The notes under the pieces: generated by a model | The model's input: the letters and a program-made list of their open reading frames with translations, nothing else | The model's database searches: none | What the model was told of the DNA's origin: nothing | Origin: Ramlibacter sp. | Lineage (GTDB): Bacteria; Pseudomonadota; Gammaproteobacteria; Burkholderiales; Burkholderiaceae_C | Direction: 5' to 3' | Assembly: GCA_028292185.1 (NCBI GenBank) | Contig: JAQGMT010000319.1 | Location: 1 to 12,218 of the forward strand | Length of the DNA stretch: 12,218 bases | Program-made: the position numbers and the translations under genes | Shown here: piece after piece, positions 7,027 to 12,218 of the stretch | Layout of the letters: each line of letters opens with the position of its first letter | Numbering within the stretch: the first letter of the stretch is position 1

Positions 7027-8538
7027 ATGGACTTGATTTCAAACCTCGCGATCGGCTTCGGCGTCGCCGTGACGCCCATCAACCTGCTGTATTGCTTTAT
7101 CGGCTGCCTGCTGGGCACGCTGATCGGCGTGCTCCCCGGCATCGGTCCGGTGGCCACCATCGCCATGCTGCTGCCCGCCACGTACGCGCTGCCGCCCGTG
7201 TCGGCGCTGATCATGCTGGCCGGCATCTACTACGGCGCGCAGTACGGCGGCTCCACCACCGCGATCCTGGTCAACCTGCCGGGTGAGTCGTCCTCGGTGG
7301 TGACGGTGATCGACGGCTACCAGATGGCAAGGCAGGGCCGCGCAGGCCCCGCGCTGGCGGCGGCGGGCCTGGGCTCGTTCTTCGCCGGCTGCGTGGGCAC
7401 GCTGATCCTGGCCGCGTTCGCCGCGCCGCTGACCGAGGTGGCGTTCAAGTTCGGCCCGGCCGAATACTTCTCGCTGATGATCCTGGGACTGATCGGCGCC
7501 GTGGTGCTGGCATCGGGCTCGCTGATCAAGGCCATCGCGATGATCGTGCTGGGCCTGCTCATGGGCCTGGTCGGCACCGACGTGAACTCCGGCGTCGCGC
7601 GCTACTCGTTCGACATCCCCGAACTCACCGACGGCATCGGCTTCATCACCATCGCGATGGGCGTGTTCGGCTACGGCGAAATCATCAGCAACCTGTCCAA
7701 GTCGGAAGAGCACCGCGAGGTGTTCACCGGCAAGGTCAAGGGCCTGTTCCCCACCAAGGAAGACTTCCGCAACATGATTCCGGCGGTGCTGCGCGGCACG
7801 GCGCTCGGCTCGGCGCTGGGCATCCTGCCGGGCGGCGGCGCTCTGCTGGCTTCGTTCGCGGCCTACACGGTCGAAAAGAAGACCAAGCTGCGTCCGGGTG
7901 AAGTCCCGTTCGGCAAGGGCAACATCCGCGGTGTGGCGGCGCCCGAGTCGGCCAACAACGCCGGCGCGCAGACCTCCTTCATTCCGCTGCTCACGCTCGG
8001 CATCCCGCCCAACGCCGTGATGGCGCTGATGGTGGGCGCGATGACCATCCACAACATCCAGCCGGGCCCGCAGGTGATGACCAGCAACCCGCAGCTGTTC
8101 TGGGGCCTGATCGCTTCGATGTGGCTGGGCAACCTGATGCTGATCATCCTGAACCTGCCCCTGATCGGCATGTGGATCAAGCTGCTGACGGTGCCCTATC
8201 GCTGGCTGTTCCCGGCCATCGTGCTGTTCTGCGCCATCGGCGTTTACTCCACCAACAACAACACCTTCGACGTCTGGCTGGTCGGCATCTTCGGCTTCAT
8301 CGGCTATGTGTTCATCAAGCTGGGGTGCGAGCCCGCGCCGCTGCTGCTCGGATTCATCCTGGGGCCGATGATGGACGAGAACCTGCGGAGGGCGATGCTG
8401 TTGTCGCGCGGCGACTGGAGCGTGTTCGTGACCCGGCCGCTGTCCGCCGGCCTGCTGGCGGCGGCGCTGCTGCTGATCATCATCGTGGCGCTGCCTTCGA
8501 TCAAGGCCAAGCGCGAGGAAGCGTTCGTCGAAGATTAA
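7027..8538 (+). CDS. tctA: Tripartite tricarboxylate transporter large permease TctA
   Basis: Large permease subunit of the TTT transporter, forming the transport path with TctB in the inner membrane. 503 aa, matching family length, with roughly 11-12 hydrophobic helices. Two inverted-repeat signature loops are visible: GVLPGIGP at 34-41 and GILPGGG at 265-271. Further family marks are YYGAQYGGSTTAILVNLPGE early on, and GVAAPESANNAGAQTSFIPL with LGIPPNAVMALM in the middle. ATG at 7027 is preceded by an AAGAAGAGA ribosome site. The 15-bp gap after tctB implies co-translation. Two hairpins follow 7 bp after the stop and end the operon. Substrate cannot be deduced; the binding protein must be encoded elsewhere. 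Confidence 0.96.
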   Translation: MDLISNLAIGFGVAVTPINLLYCFIGCLLGTLIGVLPGIGPVATIAMLLPATYALPPVSALIMLAGIYYGAQYGGSTTAILVNLPGESSSVVTVIDGYQMARQGRAGPALAAAGLGSFFAGCVGTLILAAFAAPLTEVAFKFGPAEYFSLMILGLIGAVVLASGSLIKAIAMIVLGLLMGLVGTDVNSGVARYSFDIPELTDGIGFITIAMGVFGYGEIISNLSKSEEHREVFTGKVKGLFPTKEDFRNMIPAVLRGTALGSALGILPGGGALLASFAAYTVEKKTKLRPGEVPFGKGNIRGVAAPESANNAGAQTSFIPLLTLGIPPNAVMALMVGAMTIHNIQPGPQVMTSNPQLFWGLIASMWLGNLMLIILNLPLIGMWIKLLTVPYRWLFPAIVLFCAIGVYSTNNNTFDVWLVGIFGFIGYVFIKLGCEPAPLLLGFILGPMMDENLRRAMLLSRGDWSVFVTRPLSAGLLAAALLLIIIVALPSIKAKREEAFVED

Positions 8539-8545
8539 ATTGTTT

Positions 8546-8576
8546 AACTTCAAAAACGCTGCGCGTTTTTGAAGTT
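8546..8576 (+). terminator. 14-bp perfect hairpin after tctA
   Basis: AACTTCAAAAACGC (8546-8559) and GCGTTTTTGAAGTT (8563-8576) form a perfect 14-bp stem with a 3-nt loop, 7 bp after the tctA stop. The T-run lies inside the 3' arm and the GC core is only CGC/GCG. It is therefore an imperfect fit to an intrinsic terminator; an RNA 3'-end stabiliser is an alternative. Confidence 0.6.
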
Positions 8577-8586
8577 GCCTAATCAG

Positions 8587-8618
8587 TTGAAAAAGCGCGG
8601 CAAGCCGCGCTTTTTCAA
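8587..8618. terminator. Bidirectional Rho-independent terminator
   Basis: TTGAAAAAGCGCGGC (8587-8601) and GCCGCGCTTTTTCAA (8604-8618) form a perfect 15-bp stem with a 2-nt spacer. The core is seven G:C pairs flanked by A5 on one side and T5 on the other, so it would work in either direction. It ends the tctBA operon and insulates the DUF3422 gene. Confidence 0.88.
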
Positions 8619-8622
8619 TGGG

Positions 8623-8653
8623 AGGCCGCGCTGCACGTTGTTTCGCGCGGCCT
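8623..8653. repeat. 9-bp inverted repeat upstream of the DUF3422 gene
   Basis: AGGCCGCGC (8623-8631) and GCGCGGCCT (8645-8653) are exact inverted copies with a 13-nt spacer. This is the third inverted repeat within 110 bp after tctA, and the only one without a T-run. It lies 56 bp before the DUF3422 start, so it could be an operator or 5' leader hairpin; that is inference. Confidence 0.4.
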
Positions 8654-8708
8654 GGTGGAGGGAGCACGTACGCTGCGCGTCGTGCGGTCGGCGACAATGC
8701 GGGGATCA

Positions 8709-9995
8709 ATGTTGCCCAATCAAAGCCACCCCCAGCGCGTCGCGCTGCACAACGAGATCCACGCGCGGCCGCCGGAGGCGATGAGCCCGCCGCTGGCGAT
8801 CTCGCAGCTGGTGATGCTGGGGGACGCGCAGCAACGCGAAGCCAGCCGCGCGCACGTGGCGGCGCTGCTGCGCGATCATCACTTGCCGCAGCCCGACGCG
8901 CACTCCAACCACATCCGGATGGATCTGGGCACTTTCCGCCTGCGCTGGGAACTGCACACGGAATTCGTGTCGTGGAGTTTTTCCCGGGCTTGCGAGGCCG
9001 CGGCCTTCGGTGAGCGTGAGCCGCCGACGGCCGTCTCCGCGGTGCCCAAGGACTGGCTGGCCGCGCTGCCGGGCGAGTGTCTGGCCAGTTTGCACCTCTG
9101 GGTCTTGCCCACCGAAGCTTTCACGAGCAGCGCGCAAGTGGTCAAGCAGGTCCTGAGCGAGGACACGCTGGTGGGAGCGACCGTGGCGCAAGGGCACGGC
9201 GAGGTGTACACGGATTTCGCGATTCACCCCGACGGATTTTCGCGCATGGTGCTGCTCGCGGCCGGGACCGCGCCACGCCGCCTGGGGCGGCTGGTGCAGC
9301 AGTTGCTCGAGATCGACACCTATCGCATGGCCGCACTGCTGGGGCTGCCCGCAGCGCGCGAAGCGGCGACGGTGCTGGCGTTTGCCGAGCGTGAGTTGGC
9401 GGAGCTGGCCGACGCGATTCGTGTCGCCGGCCCGCACGAGGAGCCGCAGCTGCTCGACCGCCTCACCAAGCTTGCCGGCCAGGTCGAGAGCCAGTACGCC
9501 GGAACCCATTCGCGCTTTTCCGCCAGCGCCGCCTATTTCGAGCTGGTGGATCGCCGGATCGAAGACATCGGCGAGTCGCGGCTGGGCGGGCTGCAGACTT
9601 TGGGCGAATTCATCGAACGTCGCCTGTCGCCGGCGCGCGCCACGTGCGCCTGGGCGACGCGCCGGCAGGACGCGTTGTCGCAGCGCGTTTCGCGCATCAG
9701 CAACCTGCTGCGCACGCGCGTGGAGATCGAGCAGCAGCAAAGCAGCCAGGCCCTGCTGGCCACGATGAACAAGCGCCAGGGCCTGCAGCTGAAACTGCAG
9801 GCGACGGTCGAAGGCCTGTCGGTGGCGGCGATCACGTATTACATCGTCGGCCTGGTGAGCTACCTCGCCACCGGCGCCCAGGCCATCGGCTGGCCGTGGA
9901 GCCCCGAGATCACCGCGGCCTGCGCGATTCCGGTGGTGGCTGTGTCCGTCTGGTTGGCGTTGCGCCGCCTGCATCACCGCTTGCTCGGGGAGTAG
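8709..9995 (+). CDS. DUF3422 family membrane-anchored protein
   Basis: A 428-aa protein of unknown function belonging to DUF3422, recognised by the N-terminal motif HNEIHARPPE (14-23), full family length and C-terminal topology. Most of the chain is predicted soluble, with a long helical, possibly coiled-coil stretch around 225-365. Two hydrophobic helices (about 371-388 and 401-417) anchor the C-terminus. Start chosen: ATG at 8709 with GGGGA just upstream; ATGs at 8697 and 8655 would add 4 or 18 residues of poor quality. The EamA transporter gene follows 30 bp later and is probably in the same operon. No catalytic motif is evident to me. Family call is firm, role unknown. Confidence 0.92.
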   Translation: MLPNQSHPQRVALHNEIHARPPEAMSPPLAISQLVMLGDAQQREASRAHVAALLRDHHLPQPDAHSNHIRMDLGTFRLRWELHTEFVSWSFSRACEAAAFGEREPPTAVSAVPKDWLAALPGECLASLHLWVLPTEAFTSSAQVVKQVLSEDTLVGATVAQGHGEVYTDFAIHPDGFSRMVLLAAGTAPRRLGRLVQQLLEIDTYRMAALLGLPAAREAATVLAFAERELAELADAIRVAGPHEEPQLLDRLTKLAGQVESQYAGTHSRFSASAAYFELVDRRIEDIGESRLGGLQTLGEFIERRLSPARATCAWATRRQDALSQRVSRISNLLRTRVEIEQQQSSQALLATMNKRQGLQLKLQATVEGLSVAAITYYIVGLVSYLATGAQAIGWPWSPEITAACAIPVVAVSVWLALRRLHHRLLGE

Positions 9996-10025
9996 GGCGA
10001 TCCGCACCACCGGAGACGCGCGCTC

Positions 10026-10928
10026 GTGAGCGGGCCCAACGACCAGCGGCTGCTGCCCGGCCTGGTGCTCGCCATGCTCGGCGCCATTGCCTTCAGCGGC
10101 AAGGCCATCATCGTGAAGCTCGCCTACCGTTATGGTGTGGATGCGGTCACGCTGATCATGTACCGCATGCTGTTCGCCCTGCCGATCTTCGCGGTGATGG
10201 CCTGGTGGGCCGGCCGCGGCAAGCCGCCGCTGTCCGGCCACGACTGGCTCGGGGTCGCCGGACTGGGCTTCAGCGGCTATTACCTTTCCAGCTTCCTCGA
10301 TTTCGCCGGCCTGCAATACATCACCGCGTCGCTCGAGCGGCTGATCCTGTACCTCAGCCCGACGCTGGTGCTGCTATTGAGCTGGGTGCTGTATCGCAAG
10401 AAGGTCCGCTCCTCGCAATTGATCGGCATGGCCATCAGCTACTGCGGCGTGGTGCTGGTGTTCGGCCACGAATTGCGGCTGGACGGTGGACAGGCCGCGC
10501 TGGGCAGCGCGCTGGTGTTCGCCAGCGCGGTGACTTACGCCGTGTACCTCGTGTACAGCGGCCACCTGGTGCAGCGCCTGGGTTCGCTGCGCCTGGTCGG
10601 CCTGGCCACCGGCGTCGCGTGCCTGTTCTGCCTGCTGCAGTTCGTGCTGCTGCGGCCGCTGGGCAGCGCGCTGCAGGTTGCGCCGCAGGTGATCTGGTTG
10701 TCGGTGCTCAATGCGACGCTGTGCACCGCGGTGCCGGTGCTGCTGGTGATGATGGCGATCGAGCGCATCGGCCCGGCGCTGTCGGCGCAGACGGGCATGG
10801 TCGGCCCGATGTCCACCATCCTCATGGGCGTGCTGATCCTGGACGAGCCGTTCACCGCATGGATCGCGGCAGGCACGGTGCTGGTGATCGCCGGGGTCTT
10901 CGTCGTCAGCCGCGGGGCCGGGCGCTAG
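10026..10928 (+). CDS. EamA/DMT-family transporter
   Basis: Inner-membrane carrier of the drug/metabolite transporter superfamily, whose members export amino acids, metabolites or drugs. The 300-aa product has ten hydrophobic helices made of two EamA repeats (about 10-145 and 157-296). Typical end-of-repeat segments are SLERLILYLSPTLVLLLSW (102-120) in the first half and GPMSTILMGVLILDEPFT (260-277) in the second. The start is GTG at 10026 with GGAG about 10 nt upstream. It sits 30 bp after the DUF3422 gene on the same strand. An imperfect terminator-like inverted repeat (CGGCACC/GGTGCCG, 10959-10974, 2-nt loop, no T-run) follows the stop. Substrate unknown. Confidence 0.94.
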   Translation: MSGPNDQRLLPGLVLAMLGAIAFSGKAIIVKLAYRYGVDAVTLIMYRMLFALPIFAVMAWWAGRGKPPLSGHDWLGVAGLGFSGYYLSSFLDFAGLQYITASLERLILYLSPTLVLLLSWVLYRKKVRSSQLIGMAISYCGVVLVFGHELRLDGGQAALGSALVFASAVTYAVYLVYSGHLVQRLGSLRLVGLATGVACLFCLLQFVLLRPLGSALQVAPQVIWLSVLNATLCTAVPVLLVMMAIERIGPALSAQTGMVGPMSTILMGVLILDEPFTAWIAAGTVLVIAGVFVVSRGAGR

Positions 10929-10988
10929 TTCACTGGGGCGAACCGCCGCCGTGCGGCCCGGCACCAAGGTGCCGCCAGATCGGCTCCT

Positions 10989-11017
10989 TTGACCCTGGGG
11001 CGCGCCGGCGTTTGTAC
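10989..11017 (+). promoter_or_regulatory. Weak candidate sigma-70 promoter before the 113-aa gene
   Basis: TTGACC (10989-10994) is a good -35 match. The hexamer 17 bp later is TTGTAC (11012-11017), a poor -10. It lies in the 162-bp gap before the 113-aa gene, the only place a new promoter is expected there. The call rests on the -35 alone. Confidence 0.25.
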
Positions 11018-11056
11018 CTACAGTGCAGCTAGCTCAGCCATACGAAGCCCGCTGTC

Positions 11057-11089
11057 ATGAAGTACCGTTCCATTCCCGCCCCGCACTGA
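11057..11089 (+). CDS. Possible 10-codon leader ORF
   Basis: ATG at 11057 opens a ten-codon frame, MKYRSIPAPH, ending in TGA at 11087-11089, one base before the ATG of the 113-aa gene. A weak GAAG lies about 9 nt upstream. The near-touching stop and start could couple translation, which would explain why the 113-aa gene has no ribosome site of its own. Short frames like this arise by chance, so treat as a candidate only. Confidence 0.2.
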   Translation: MKYRSIPAPH

Positions 11090-11090
11090 C

Positions 11091-11432
11091 ATGCGGTGGT
11101 TCAAGCCCAATATTCGAAGCAGCCTGCATGGCTTGCTCGGCAATCCCGGTCCGCCGTCCGATTCGGTGCTCGATCGCGCCACGGATGACATCCGTGAGTC
11201 GATGCTGGCCCTGATCGCACGGCGTGGTGCGGCACAGTATCCGGGGTTGCTCCGCCGGATCCGCTACGCCGAAGACCTGCAATCGCTTTGGTACCTGCGG
11301 GGCGACCTGATGGCTGCCGTGGCCGCGACACGCGGTGAGACTGTCGCCCGCGACAAGATCGCTGCGATCACCGAGCAGTTCCAGGGCCTGCTGCCCGGCG
11401 GACTGGGATCGCGTCCGAGCCCGCTCGCCTGA
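11091..11432 (+). CDS. Hypothetical protein, 113 aa
   Basis: I do not recognise a named domain. The product is soluble and predicted mostly helical, with a basic start (MRWFKPNIRSSLHGLLG), an amphipathic middle around RRIRYAEDLQSLWYLRGDLM (55-74), and a flexible Gly/Pro-rich end. Coding looks real: the frame shows the strong third-position GC of its neighbours, the composition is ordinary protein-like, and no better frame competes on this stretch. There is no clear Shine-Dalgarno sequence before the ATG at 11091; a short upstream frame ends one base before it. It stands alone between the EamA gene (162 bp upstream) and the SDR gene (88 bp downstream). It may be a conserved lineage-specific protein of Burkholderiales; this is from impression, not a search. 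Confidence 0.65.
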   Translation: MRWFKPNIRSSLHGLLGNPGPPSDSVLDRATDDIRESMLALIARRGAAQYPGLLRRIRYAEDLQSLWYLRGDLMAAVAATRGETVARDKIAAITEQFQGLLPGGLGSRPSPLA

Positions 11433-11520
11433 GCAGCCGTCCGCCTGAGGGGGCGATCCGATCGCGGGCAAAATGGCCGCTGATTTAGGATGGCTGCAAC
11501 TCACAACAGGAAGGCTGATC

Positions 11521-12218
11521 ATGGATTTCGGTATCGCAGGCAAATGGGCGCTGGTGTGCGGCGCGAGCAAGGGGTTGGGCTTCGGCTGTGCGCAGGCGCT
11601 CGTGCGTGAAGGCGTGAACGTGCTGATCGTGGCGCGTGGCGCCGAGGCGCTGGAGGCCGCGGCCGCGAAGCTGCTGGCCGAGCCGGCGCGGCCCGCCGAC
11701 ACGGCGGTGCTCCACTTGGCCGCCGACATCACCACGGTCGAAGGCCGGGCCCGCGTGTTCGAGAAGCGCCGCGAGTTCGACATCGTCGTGACCAATGCGG
11801 GCGGCCCGCCTCCCGGCGACTTCCGCACCTGGGACCGTGAAGCCTGGATCAAGGCAGTGGACGCGAACATGCTCACGCCCATCGAATTGATCAAGGCCAC
11901 CGTGGACGGCATGGCGGCGCGCGGATTCGGCCGCATCATCAACATCACGTCCAGCTCGGTCAAAGCGCCGATCGACGTGCTCGGCTTGTCCAATGGCGCG
12001 CGCAGTGGCCTCACCGGCTTCGTGGCGGGCGTCGCGCGAACCACCAAGCTGGCCTCCGCCAACGTCACCATCAACAACATCCTGCCCGGCACCTTCGACA
12101 CCGACCGGCTCAAAGGCATGATGGCCGCCGCCGTGCAAAAGACCGGCAAGCCCGAGGAAGAACTGCGCGACGCCAGGCGCAAGACGATTCCGGCGCAGCG
12201 TTTCGGCAAGCCCGAGGA
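11521..12218 (+). CDS. SDR-family oxidoreductase-like protein with altered active site (partial)
   Basis: N-terminal 232 codons of a short-chain dehydrogenase/reductase-fold protein; the C-terminus is off the window. The Rossmann NAD(P)-binding loop GASKGLG (14-20) and the NAGG motif (92-95) are present, and the SDR serine region is NITSSS (141-146). Where classical SDRs have YxxxK, this protein reads LSNGARSGL (156-164). The Tyr position is Ser157 (or Leu156) and the Lys position Arg161 (or Ala160). The later PGTFDTDR segment (169-ff region near 189-196) matches the family's cofactor-loop PG motif. ATG at 11521 has AGGAAGG 6 nt upstream. Such proteins are often annotated as 3-oxoacyl-ACP reductase-like, but the missing catalytic pair makes that function doubtful. 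Confidence 0.9.
   Translation, partial: MDFGIAGKWALVCGASKGLGFGCAQALVREGVNVLIVARGAEALEAAAAKLLAEPARPADTAVLHLAADITTVEGRARVFEKRREFDIVVTNAGGPPPGDFRTWDREAWIKAVDANMLTPIELIKATVDGMAARGFGRIINITSSSVKAPIDVLGLSNGARSGLTGFVAGVARTTKLASANVTINNILPGTFDTDRLKGMMAAAVQKTGKPEEELRDARRKTIPAQRFGKPE

Noticed and set aside
7039..8709. 556-codon open frame antisense to tctA
   Set aside because: Low-complexity His/Arg/Gln composition, no ribosome site, and it crosses the terminator hairpins after tctA. It is the codon-bias mirror of tctA.
8706..10316. 536-codon antisense frame over the DUF3422 and EamA genes
   Set aside because: Spans two real genes on the other strand, with shadow-type composition and no supporting start site.
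10959..10974. CGGCACC/GGTGCCG hairpin after the EamA gene as a Rho-independent terminator
   Set aside because: The 7-bp stem with a 2-nt loop has no T-run after it. Mentioned in the transporter entry but not called.
11453..11465. GCGAT-CCG-ATCGC inverted repeat before the SDR gene as an operator
   Set aside because: Arms of 5 bp are expected by chance in this composition, and nothing else marks the site.
11055..12209. 384-codon antisense frame over the hypothetical and SDR genes
   Set aside because: The plus-strand SDR gene has a ribosome site and clear Rossmann motifs. The antisense frame is Ser/Ala/Pro-rich filler.
1..12218. CRISPR array, defence island, prophage or insertion sequence
   Set aside because: No spaced repeats, no transposase or phage-type genes and no terminal inverted repeats. 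The window is ordinary chromosomal coding.

Overview
This 12.2 kb window is high-GC, densely coded chromosomal DNA. By gene families and style it looks like a Betaproteobacterium of the order Burkholderiales, most likely Comamonadaceae (a Ramlibacter/Variovorax-like organism). The pointers are a TctA/TctB-type tripartite tricarboxylate transporter, a DUF3422 protein, a stand-alone GspE/PulE ATPase coupled to a spermidine-synthase-like gene, and short gaps with G+C-rich codon use. This assignment is inference from gene content, not from a marker gene. I see no tRNA, rRNA, CRISPR array, IS element, phage gene or attachment site.

Layout. (1) 1-1175, minus strand: a membrane-anchored trypsin-like S1C serine protease without a PDZ domain, then the first 50 codons of a MoxR-type AAA+ ATPase that leaves the window. 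(2) 1318-2145, plus strand: a TatD/YjjV-like metal-dependent hydrolase, divergent from the protease across 142 bp that holds a 16-bp tandem repeat. (3) 2134-3759, minus strand: a tight three-gene unit, DUF2630 protein, DoxX-like membrane protein and SLC30A9-like cation diffusion facilitator. Its last gene overlaps the end of the hydrolase gene tail to tail by 12 bp. (4) 3849-6415, plus strand: a spermidine-synthase-like protein joined by a 4-bp ATGA overlap to a complete GspE/PulE-family secretion ATPase. (5) 6523-8538, plus strand: tctB and tctA of a tripartite tricarboxylate transporter, with no periplasmic binding-protein gene beside them. They are followed by two near-perfect hairpins, the second a textbook bidirectional terminator. 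(6) 8709-10928, plus strand: a DUF3422 membrane-anchored protein and an EamA/DMT-family ten-helix transporter 30 bp apart. (7) 11091-11432: a small conserved-looking hypothetical protein. (8) 11521 to the window end: the N-terminal 232 codons of an SDR-family protein whose usual YxxxK catalytic pair is replaced.

The window reads as a series of small independent housekeeping and accessory operons rather than one system. No gap exceeds 170 bp. I found no convincing undescribed multi-gene system. The points most worth a second look are the SDR with a substituted active site, the translationally coupled aminopropyltransferase-like/GspE pair, the DUF2630-DoxX-CDF operon, and several inverted or direct repeats at promoters and gene ends.
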